Part shown: in pieces, positions 35,555-43,712 of the stretch | Layout of the letters: each line of letters opens with the position of its first letter | How positions within the stretch are numbered: the first letter of the stretch is position 1 | Origin: DASQPA01 sp963757335 | Lineage (GTDB): Bacteria; Acidobacteriota; Thermoanaerobaculia; Multivoradales; UBA5704 | Direction of reading: 5' to 3' | DNA length: 64,000 nt | Assembly: GCA_963757335.1 (NCBI GenBank) | Contig: CAVWRJ010000002.1 | Location: 434,001-498,000, forward strand | The notes under the pieces: model-generated | The model's input: the letters and a program-made list of their open reading frames with translations, nothing else | Database searches by the model: none | What the model was told of the DNA's origin: nothing | Program-made: the position numbers and the translations under genes

Positions 35555-37189
35555 ATGCCCGAGAGCGAACGCTTCGATGTAGCCATTCTGGGGTCCGGGC
35601 TGGGCGGGACGATGCTGGCGGCGATCCTCGCGCGTCACGGTAAGCGGGTGCTGGTGCTGGAGAAGGGGAGCCATCCGCGCTTCGCGGTCGGCGAGGCGCT
35701 GCTGCCGCAGAGCACGCTGTGGATGTGGATCCTCGCTCAGCGCTTCGACGTCCCCGAGATCCAGCACCTGACCCGGCTGGATTCGATCCACCAGCACGTC
35801 GGGCCGACCTGCGGGATCAAGCGCGCGCTCGGCTTCCTCTACCACGAGGAGGGGAAGCGGCAGGACCCGCAGCAGTCGAACCTGCTCATCGCGCCCTCGA
35901 CACCGCTCACCACCGAGAGCCACCTCTTCCGCCAGGACGTCGACCTCTACATGCTGAACGTGGCGATACGCTACGGCGCGGTCTACCGCGATCACGTGGA
36001 CGTCAAAGAGTTCGTGGTGAGCGACGACGGCGTCCGCCTCTCGACCGACACCGGCGAGGAGTACGAGGCGCGCTTCCTGGTGGACGGAGCGGGCTATCGC
36101 TCGCCGGTCGCCGACCACTTCGGCCTGCGCGAGACGCCGACTTCCATGCAGACGGAGTCGCGCGCCATCTTCACCCACATGCTCGGGATCAAGCCCTACG
36201 ACGACTGTCTGCTGCCGGAGGAGGCTCCGGGGCTCTCGGCGCGCTGGTCGGAAGGCACTCTCCACCACGTCTTCGAGGGCGGCTGGTTCTGGATCATCCC
36301 GTTCAACAACGTTGCCGGCTCCGAGAACCCGCTCTGCAGCGTCGGCCTGACGCTCAACATCAAGCGTCACCCCGACACCGGCCTCCCGGCGGAAGAGGAG
36401 TTCTTCAAGTTCGTCGAGCGCTACCCGAGCATCGCCCAGCAGTTCGTCGGCGCCACGGTCGCCCGCGAGTGGGTGAAGACCGGCCGGCTGCAGTACTCGG
36501 CGATCGGCGGCGCCGGGGATCGCTACTTCCTCATGGCGCACGCCCACGGCTTCATCGACGCGCTCTACTCGCGCGGCCTGATCACCACCTTCGAGGTGCT
36601 CTCCGCTCTCGCCGGTCCGCTGCTCAAGGCGCTCGACGAGGACGACTTCTCGCGCGACCGTTTCGCCTACGCCGAGCGGCTGCAGAACACCATGCTCCGC
36701 AGGAGCGACTGCGTGGTCAACAACTCCTACCGCGCCTTCCCCAGCTGGCCCCTGTGGAACGCCTGGCTGCGGGTCTGGCTGATCGCCGAGATCTTCGGCG
36801 ACCTGCGGCTCTTCAGCATCTGTGTCAAATATTTGGAGACCCACGACAAGGCGCTCTTCGCCCAGCTGGAAGCGGATCCCCTGCTGAGCACCAGCCCACC
36901 GGGGGAGGACGAGGTCGCGGATCTGATCGATCACGCCGACGACGTGCTCGCCCGCTACGAGCGCGGCGAGCTGGACGCCGAGGCCGGCGCGGCATCGATC
37001 CTCGCCTCTCTCGGCAGCGCCACCTGCATGCCACCGGTCCACGGCTGGGGCGACGCCCGGTCGCTCCACCTCGATTACCTCCCCGAGAAGCTGGCGCGCA
37101 CGATCGGCTGGGGGATGACCGAGGCGCCGCAGCGCATCCGCGACCGGATGTTTATCTTCAACCCCGCCGTGCTCGGCATGGGGCCTTAG
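35555..37189 (+). CDS. Flavin-dependent halogenase-like monooxygenase
   Basis: 544 residues with a GAGGAG ribosome site. An N-terminal FAD-binding GxGxxG (ILGSGLGGTMLA) and RFAVGEALLPQS are followed by CGIKRALGF, where Lys89 may be the catalytic halogenase lysine. W-F-W-I-I-P at residues 244-249 matches the WxWxIP signature that separates flavin-dependent halogenases from ordinary monooxygenases. These use FADH2, O2 and halide to halogenate aromatic or enolic substrates. No flavin reductase, carrier protein or biosynthetic cluster is adjacent, so substrate and true halogenase activity are open. The C-terminal ~130 residues are not typical of tryptophan halogenases. Confidence 0.8.
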   Translation: MPESERFDVAILGSGLGGTMLAAILARHGKRVLVLEKGSHPRFAVGEALLPQSTLWMWILAQRFDVPEIQHLTRLDSIHQHVGPTCGIKRALGFLYHEEGKRQDPQQSNLLIAPSTPLTTESHLFRQDVDLYMLNVAIRYGAVYRDHVDVKEFVVSDDGVRLSTDTGEEYEARFLVDGAGYRSPVADHFGLRETPTSMQTESRAIFTHMLGIKPYDDCLLPEEAPGLSARWSEGTLHHVFEGGWFWIIPFNNVAGSENPLCSVGLTLNIKRHPDTGLPAEEEFFKFVERYPSIAQQFVGATVAREWVKTGRLQYSAIGGAGDRYFLMAHAHGFIDALYSRGLITTFEVLSALAGPLLKALDEDDFSRDRFAYAERLQNTMLRRSDCVVNNSYRAFPSWPLWNAWLRVWLIAEIFGDLRLFSICVKYLETHDKALFAQLEADPLLSTSPPGEDEVADLIDHADDVLARYERGELDAEAGAASILASLGSATCMPPVHGWGDARSLHLDYLPEKLARTIGWGMTEAPQRIRDRMFIFNPAVLGMGP

Positions 37190-37290
37190 GATCGTAGACT
37201 GCGACGACCAGGGTGCGATAAGCTTTCGTCGTTCCTCTACAGCTACAGTGACTCCGGCGGCGGAGTCTCTGGAAAGGTAGGTCGCAGAGG

Positions 37291-40200
37291 ATGTCGAAAA
37301 GCATCGCGATCGGCGCCCTGGTCCTCGCGCTCGGTCTCGCCCCGCTTGCCGCCCAGCCGGCGTTCGAGGTCGCCGACCTCGGGCACACGGTCACCGACAA
37401 TCTGCCCCAGTCCAGCCTCCTCTCGTCGGCGGTCTTGAACGGCGTCACCTATGTCCAGCTTGATGACGGGATCCACGGCTACGAGCTCTGGCGCTCGGAC
37501 GGCACCGCCGCCGGCACGGCGCTGGTCAAGGACCTCTGTCCAGGCTCCTGCGCTGGCGGCGCCGCCAGTCTGACCGTCCTCGGATCGCTGCTCTATTTCC
37601 TCGGCCGCGACGGTGGGAACGCCACCCTCTTCGAGACCGACGGCACCGCCGCCGGCACCGTCCCGGTCTTCCCAAAGTCGTCGGCGCTCGGCCAGAAGGG
37701 CTTCGTCCCCTTCGCGGAGCTCGGCGGCAAGCTCCTCCTGCTCACCCAGAACCCCGCGCTAGGGCAGTTCGAGCTCTGGTCGACCGACGGCACCGTCGCC
37801 GGCACGGCGCTCCTCAAGAGCCTCGGCCCGCTCCCCAGTCCCAACTACCTTCCGGGCCCCGTGCGCCTCGGCCGGGTGGGCGCGACTCTCTTCTTCAGCG
37901 CTGACGACGGGGTCCACGGCAGAGAGCTGTGGAAAACCGATGGCACGAGCGCGGGGACGGCTCTGGTCAAGGACATCTTCCCGGGGAGCCAAGGCTCGAT
38001 TCAAGTGACGCCGATTGGCGAACCGGAAAACCTCCCCGCGCTCGGCGGAGCCCTCCTCTTCCCCGCCTGCGACGACACCCATGGCTGTGAGCTGTGGAAG
38101 AGCGATGGTACCGCCGCCGGCACCACCCTCGTCCGGGCCCTCCGCGCGGGCGGCTCCAGCCCCGGTGCCCTGGCGAGTTGGAACGGCGAGGTCGTCTTCT
38201 TCGCCGGTGACGACTCCGGCCGGGGCCTGTTCAAGAGCGACGGAACCTCGGCAGGGACGATCCGGGTCGGACCGGCGCTCGGGGCGACGGGGGAGATTGC
38301 CGTAACGGGCCTGCGGATCTTCTTTACCGCCTGCGATCCCACGAACGGTTGCCGGCTCTGGAAGAGCGACGGCACCGGCGCCGGCACCACAACGGTCGGG
38401 AGCCTCACGACGAGTCCCACGAACAACCCCTCCATGGTGCAATCCGACCTCACCGCCGTGGGCGGCCGGGTCGTCCTCTTCGCCCAGAACGGTACCGCGG
38501 GGCTCGAACCCTGGGGAAGCGACGGCACCGACGCCGGCACCGTCCTCCTCGCCGACATCAACCCCGGGCTGAACGGTTCCTTCGGCGACCCCGCCGTGGG
38601 CGGCCGGCGCATCTTCGCCAATGCCGCCAACATCGCAACATCGCCAACATCGCCAACATCGCCAGCATCGCCAGCATCGCCAACACTACCGCCGCCGGGC
38701 AGGTCTTTCTCACCGTCATGGCTCCGGACGGCTGGGAGCTCTGGGGCAGCGACGGCACCGCGGCCGGCACGAGCGAGCTCCAACCGATCGACACCCAGAC
38801 CCCGTCGCTCTCCGCTCTGTTCGGAGCCGAGCTCTTAGACCTGGGCGGGACCCTGCTCTTTACTCCCTACCCCGCCGCGGCCTCCGCGCTCTGGAAGACC
38901 GACGGCACCGGCGCCGGCACCCTCCCGGTGGGCCAGGTCCCGTACGCCCGGGAGCTCACCCGGCTCGACGGCAAGGTCTTCTTCCTGAGCGGGCTCGACG
39001 TGTGGGCGAGCGACGGCACCGACGCCAACACGGGGGTCTTCTACCACAGCGCCTCCGACTCCGCGACGAGCCTGACTCGGTGGGGCGACCGGCTGTACTT
39101 CGCGCTCCTCGGCTTCGACAACAACCAGAACAACGTCCAGATCTGGAAGAGCGACGGTGGCTCCGGTACCGCCCTGGTGAAGAAGATCCTGCCTGATTCG
39201 TTGCCCAACGAATACCCCCGCTTCGCCCCCGCTGGCACCCGCCTGTTCTTCACCCTGACCGGCTCCCAGGCCGGAGACCTCTGGGTGAGCGACGGTACCG
39301 ACGCCGGCACCGTGCCCGTGACCCTCCCCGGGCAGACCGCCACCCTCTTCGCGCCCGGCTCCCTCCTCGGAGTGGGGTCCCGCCTCTTCTTCACCGCCCA
39401 CGGCTCAACCGAGCTCTGGACGAGCGATGGCACTCCCGCCGGCACCGTGAAACTGGGGACGTTTCGCATCCTCCAGGAAGGCCTCAGCCTGGCCGCGCTC
39501 GGCGGCGGGCTGCTCTTCGCCGCCGACGACGGCGTTCACGGCTTGGAGCCCTGGACGACCGATGGTACCGCCGCCGGGACGCATCTCGTCGCCGATGTCT
39601 TCTCCGGGGCCTTCGGGTCTTCCCCCTACTTCCTGACCCCCCTCCTCGGTCGGGTCTACTTTTCCGCCGACGACGGCGTCCATGGCCAGGAGCTCTGGGT
39701 GAGCGACGGCACCGCCGCCGGCACCCGCCTGGTCGCCGACCTCCTGCCGGGGTCGGGCTCGTCGTTGCCCTCGAACTTGGTGGCGATCGGCCATCTGCTC
39801 TTTTTCGCCGCTACCGACGGCGTTCACAGCGTCGAGCCCTGGCAGAGCGACGGCACCGCCGCCGGGACGAAGATGATCCAGGACATCGCCCCGGGCGACC
39901 TCCCCTCGAACCCCTTCGGCTTCACCGCCTCCGGTCCCTACCTCTACTTCGGAGCCAACGACGGTACCCACGGCTCCGAGCTCTGGGCCCTGCCGCGAGC
40001 CGGCCTGGGCGGCTTCCTGACCGCGACGATGACGGTCTCCGGCAACACCTTCGAAGCCGGGACGATCACCTATACCCTGGTCGTCACCAATGCCGGCGCC
40101 GGTCCCCAGGAGGACAACCCGGGGACCGAGGTGTCGGACGTCCTCCCCCTCGGCGTAACCCTGCTTTCGGCGACCGCCGGGAGCGGCACCGTGAGCGTCG

Positions 40201-40787
40201 ACCTCGGCCAGAACCGGATCGACTGGAACGGCGGCCTCGACCCCGGGGCCACCGTCACGATCACGATCCAGGCCCGGGTGGACGCCCTCCTGGGCGCGAG
40301 CGAATCCAACCAGGCGACCCTCGCCTTCGACGCCGACGGCGATGGCACCAACGAGTCCTCGGGGTTGAGCGATGACCCGGCGCAGCCGGGGGCGTCCGAC
40401 CCCACGACCTTTTCGGTGGCGACGGGGCCGCTCGCCTTCTACAGCCTCGCCCCCTGTCGGGTCGCCGACACCCGCGGCGTCAACCCGCTCGTCTCGGGCA
40501 CCCCACGGACCTTCACCACGGGCGGCGTCTGCGGCATCCCGCAGAGCGCGCGGGCCCTCGCGGTGAACCTCACGGTCGTAAACCCCACGGCGGCCGGCTT
40601 TCTCACCGTCTATCCCACGGGCACCGCCGCGCCGCTCGCCAGCACCTTGAACTTCTCCCGCGCCCAGACGCGGACCAACAACGCCATCCTCCCGCTCGCC
40701 TCTCTCGGCCGGTTCGACGCCAAGGCCGGTCTCCCCGGCGGCGGCCAGCTCGACCTCGTCGTCGACGTGGTGGGGTATTTTCAGTAA
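37291..40787 (+). CDS. Secreted ELWxxDGT-repeat protein with DUF11-like domain, frameshifted in a microsatellite
   Basis: About 1165 residues after correction. A signal peptide precedes more than a dozen repeats ending ELW-x-S/T-DGT-x-AGT (e.g. GYELWRSDGTAAGTALVKD), predicting a large beta-propeller. Then come a DUF11-like domain (ITYTLVVTNAGAG, DVLPLGVTLLSATAGSG) and a C-terminal FYSLAPCRVADTR...VDVVGYF domain. The reading frame changes at 38636/38637 inside a (GCCAACATC)n repeat where one unit is 8 bp; the total length is 3n+2, as expected for one missing base. The second part continues in frame 38349-40787. It is probably surface-exposed; the biochemical role of the repeat family is unknown. 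Confidence 0.82.
38626..38684. repeat. 9-bp microsatellite (GCCAACATC)n inside the ELWxxDGT gene
   Basis: Six units plus a half: 38626, 38635 (8 bp), 38643, 38652, 38661, 38670 and 38679. The two later full units read GCCAGCATC. The 8-bp unit lacks one C and shifts the frame; restoring it gives an uninterrupted alternating ANI/ASI stretch. It is the clearest member of a family of in-gene repeats in this window. Confidence 0.9.
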
Positions 40788-40835
40788 AGAGTCCGAGCGC
40801 AGCGTTCTCACCGCCCTCTCGTCAAGGAGAAGCCG

Positions 40836-42080
40836 ATGCTCCATCTAGATACCGGCAACACCGGGTTCATGCTGTTGTGCGCCAGCCTCGTCATGCTGAT
40901 GACGCCGGGTCTCGCCTTCTTCTACGGCGGTCTCGTGGGGCGCCGCAACGTTCTCGCCATCATGATCCAGAGCTTCGTCTCGATGGGGTGGACCACCGTC
41001 CTCTGGTGGATCTGCGGCTTTTCGCTCTGCTTCAGCGGCGACTTGAAAACCGGCACGGACTTCTCGGGGATCGTCGGCAACTTCAACTGGGCTTTCCTTC
41101 GCCACATCACGCTGTCGACGCCGAGCCCCAACGAGAGCGTCCCCATGCTCGTCTTCTGCGCCTACCAGATGATGTTCGCGATCATCACACCGGCTCTCAT
41201 CACCGGCGCCTTCACCAACCGGGTGACGTTCAAGGCCTACATGCTGTTCCTCACCGGCTGGCTGCTCTTCGTCTACTTTCCGTTCGTGCACATGGTGTGG
41301 GGTGGCGGCCTCCTCGCGAAGTGGGGTGTCCTCGACTTCGCGGGCGGCATCGTGGTGCACAACATCGCTGGCATCGCGGCGCTCGCCGCCGTCCTCTTCG
41401 TCGGCAAGCGCACGGTGCAGGACCGGGGGCCGCACAGCATCCCCCTGGTGGCGCTCGGCACCGGCCTCCTCTGGTTCGGCTGGTACGGCTTCAACGCCGG
41501 CAGCGAGCTCCGGGTCGACTCGGTGACGGCGGTGGCCTTCTTGAACACCGACATCGCGGCCTCCTTCGCCGCTATCGCCTGGCTGGCCATGGACTGGTTC
41601 ATCACCAAGAAGCCGAAGTTCCTCGGCCTGTTGACCGGCGCGGTGGCGGGCCTCGCCACCATTACCCCCGCGGCGGGCTACGTCTCCCCGTCGAGCGCGG
41701 CCCTGATCGGGATCGTGGCGGGCATCGTCTGCTTCGGCGCGGTGACGCTCAAGAATCGCCTCGGCTGGGACGACGCCCTGGACGTCTGGGGCGTCCACGG
41801 CGTGGGCGGTTTCATCGGCATCCTCCTCCTCGGCCTCTTCGCCACCACGTCGTTCAATCCGAACGGCGTCAACGGCCTCTTCGCCGGCAATCCGCACTTC
41901 TTCCTAGTCGAGCTCGCGGCCGTCCTCCTCTCGTCGGTATGGGCCTTCGGGTTCACGTTTGGAATGCTCTGGCTGATCGACCGCGTCACCCCCGTGCGCG
42001 TCACCGGCGCGACCGAAGAGATCGGGTTGGACGAAGGGTTGCACGGCGAGCGCGCCTACTTGGAGGAAGAGCTCGTGTGA
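40836..42080 (+). CDS. amtB: Ammonium transporter (Amt/MEP/Rh family)
   Basis: 414 residues with about 11 membrane helices and no cleaved signal peptide. Conserved features: PGLAFFYGGLVGRRN, WFGWYGFNAGSEL, and the twin pore histidines in GGIVVHNIAG and WGVHGVGGF. The first is usually HINAG or HxxSG, so HNIAG is a mild variant. It conducts NH4+/NH3 across the inner membrane. AAGGAG precedes the ATG at 40836. No glnK lies next to it, so PII control, if present, comes from elsewhere. Confidence 0.92.
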   Translation: MLHLDTGNTGFMLLCASLVMLMTPGLAFFYGGLVGRRNVLAIMIQSFVSMGWTTVLWWICGFSLCFSGDLKTGTDFSGIVGNFNWAFLRHITLSTPSPNESVPMLVFCAYQMMFAIITPALITGAFTNRVTFKAYMLFLTGWLLFVYFPFVHMVWGGGLLAKWGVLDFAGGIVVHNIAGIAALAAVLFVGKRTVQDRGPHSIPLVALGTGLLWFGWYGFNAGSELRVDSVTAVAFLNTDIAASFAAIAWLAMDWFITKKPKFLGLLTGAVAGLATITPAAGYVSPSSAALIGIVAGIVCFGAVTLKNRLGWDDALDVWGVHGVGGFIGILLLGLFATTSFNPNGVNGLFAGNPHFFLVELAAVLLSSVWAFGFTFGMLWLIDRVTPVRVTGATEEIGLDEGLHGERAYLEEELV

Positions 42081-42294
42081 GTTACGGGGTTCAGGCGCCC
42101 TTCAGCTTCGATCGAAGAGCGCTGCGCCCCGTTTCCCGTGAATGACTGCGACGATCAGCACAGCCATTCCAGAGACCGAGCAAGTCGAAATCTCCTGGCC
42201 GAGAATCTCTTCCCCACCCACTTAGAGGAGAAGAGGCCCCCCCACCTGGAGCCACCCGGAGCGATGGCGCTTGAACAGCCGAACGGCTCATAGA

Positions 42295-42390
42295 AGCAGT
42301 CTTTAGATTAAGCTGATATGCACCAGATATGGAGACATCTGGTAATATACTCACATATTAGTAGTAGGCGAGAGAGGGGGTTCCTCCGGT
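42295..42390. promoter_or_regulatory. AT-rich regulatory-looking island
   Basis: This stretch is strikingly AT-rich in GC-rich surroundings. It holds an inverted repeat ACCAGATAT-ggag-ACATCTGGT (42322-42343) and TAATATACT-like -10 sequences. Downstream, up to the end of the reductase gene at 42518, a GTG-started frame (42389) has no recognisable product (GQRHKALDADLVRTIHGFDA) and becomes antisense to the reductase. It may be a promoter left behind by a lost gene. Confidence 0.4.
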
Positions 42391-42517
42391 GACGGTTTGT
42401 CTGCGGCCGCTCGTGTTCGGCCAGCGCCACAAAGCCCTCGACGCCGACCTGGTGCGCACCATCCACGGCTTCGACGCGCTTCTGGTGCTCACCGGATCGA
42501 CGGCGTCGGCAAACCTT

Positions 42518-43189
42518 TTAACCCTCGCGCTTCATGCGCTCCTGGCGGGCAATCTCACGTTCGCTGGGAGAATCGAGCGTAGTGTCGCCAATCTTGATCT
42601 CACCCTCTCGCTCGTAATGGCCGACGATCAGGCCATTTGGAGAAACGCGGGACCTAGTCAGCTTGAACGAATGCGGCGCCGAGCCGTCGGCGAACAGCTT
42701 TTTGCCACCGCCAAGCACGACCGGCACCGTGAAGATGCTCAAAGCGTCGACCAGGTCATTGGCGAGCAGCGCGTGGACGAGCTCGGTACTGCCCTGGGTG
42801 ACGAGGTTCGGGCCGTCTTCCTGCTTCAGGCGCTTCACGTCGGTGATGTCGCGCAGGAGCACTGAGCCCGCCCAGCTCATATCGACCGCGCTTGAGCGCG
42901 AAACCGCGTACTTCTTGATGTTCTTGAACAACTTGGCGATGCCGCCATGGGGAGCGTCTTCTTCGTAGTAGGGCCAGTACGCGGCGAAAATCTCGTAGGT
43001 TTTGCGGCCGAGCAGGAGGTCGAATTTCTCCTTGAAGACGCGGTCGATCTCTTCGCCGAACTCTTGATCGAAATAGGGCATCGCCCAGCCGCCGAACTTG
43101 AAGCCCTGGGTCGGATCCTCGGTCGGCCCGCCGGGCGCTTGCATGACGCCATCCAGGGAAACCTGGGCGCCGACGATAATCTTCCGCAT
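42518..43189 (-). CDS. RibD C-terminal/dihydrofolate reductase-like protein
   Basis: 223 residues with AAGGAGAG before the ATG. The fold is the RibD_C/DHFR-like reductase: IIVGAQVSLDGVMQAPGG, FDLLLGRKTYEIFAAYWP, LVTQGSTELVHALLANDLVD and IFTVPVVLGGGKKLF. These are NADPH-binding proteins of mostly unknown substrate, sometimes linked to stress. The C-terminus (REIARQERMKREG) is charged. A TATAAT on the minus strand at 43252-43257 lies 63 nt upstream. Confidence 0.88.
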   Translation of the reverse strand: MRKIIVGAQVSLDGVMQAPGGPTEDPTQGFKFGGWAMPYFDQEFGEEIDRVFKEKFDLLLGRKTYEIFAAYWPYYEEDAPHGGIAKLFKNIKKYAVSRSSAVDMSWAGSVLLRDITDVKRLKQEDGPNLVTQGSTELVHALLANDLVDALSIFTVPVVLGGGKKLFADGSAPHSFKLTRSRVSPNGLIVGHYEREGEIKIGDTTLDSPSEREIARQERMKREG

Positions 43190-43251
43190 GGGTCACTCTC
43201 CTTGTCTGAGCCTAGGACGAACGGCCTGCTTCCGATCCGGCATGTTCCCAC

Positions 43252-43257
43252 ATTATA
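43252..43257 (-). promoter_or_regulatory. TATAAT -10 box for the reductase gene
   Basis: Perfect TATAAT on the minus strand about 63 nt before the start codon, with no clear -35 hexamer. Confidence 0.35.
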
Positions 43258-43342
43258 ACGTCTTGGCAAGCGGTGCGGTGTGCACCGTATGTGAGATCCG
43301 TGGAACTCCATCCTAGGTTTTGGAGTTCCCTACCTCTGCTCT

Positions 43343-43489
43343 GAGCTCCGCATCTCTGAGTTCAAGCTCCGTGTCTTTGGTTTCAAGCTCCGTGTCTCTG
43401 AGTTGAAGCTCCGTGTCTCTGAGTTGAAGCTCCGTATCTCTGAGTTGAAGCTCCGTGTCTCTGAGTTGGATCTCCGTAGCTCTGTCCCA
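43343..43489. repeat. 21-bp minisatellite array
   Basis: Seven 21-bp units begin at 43343, 43364, 43385, 43406, 43427, 43448 and 43469; the core unit is AAGCTCCGTGTCTCTGAGTT plus one G. On the minus strand it would encode perfect heptads (QLRDTEL), but that frame has no start context and no family. It lies upstream of the cytochrome gene. In 43190-43712 I see no other gene; the part 43490-43712 contains only the cytochrome leader. Confidence 0.88.
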
Positions 43490-43712
43490 AAGCTCCCTCC
43501 CCCGAGTTTCGCGCAGCCGTGGCTGGCGCCGGCGGTTGAAGGCTGGCTCTCCGGCAGGCCCCCTCCGCAACCGGGTCCCGAGTCGGCACCTGAATCTCAT
43601 CCTCACGGGAGGTTTCACCAGGTGCTATCCTGGCGCCCAAGTTTTCGCAGCCGTAAGCAAAACGTCGTCCGTTCCGCGGCCGGTTCTAAGTCTCGGCTGC
43701 TCGGAGAGCGAG

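Noticed and set aside
42389..42865. 158-codon plus-strand frame
   Set aside because: Two thirds are antisense to the RibD/DHFR-like gene. The first third is kept only as an unexplained stretch after the AT-rich island.
43313..43618. Coiled-coil protein with QLRDTEL heptads on the minus strand
   Set aside because: Translation of a 21-bp DNA repeat; N-terminal part is unrelated low-complexity sequence with no ribosome site.
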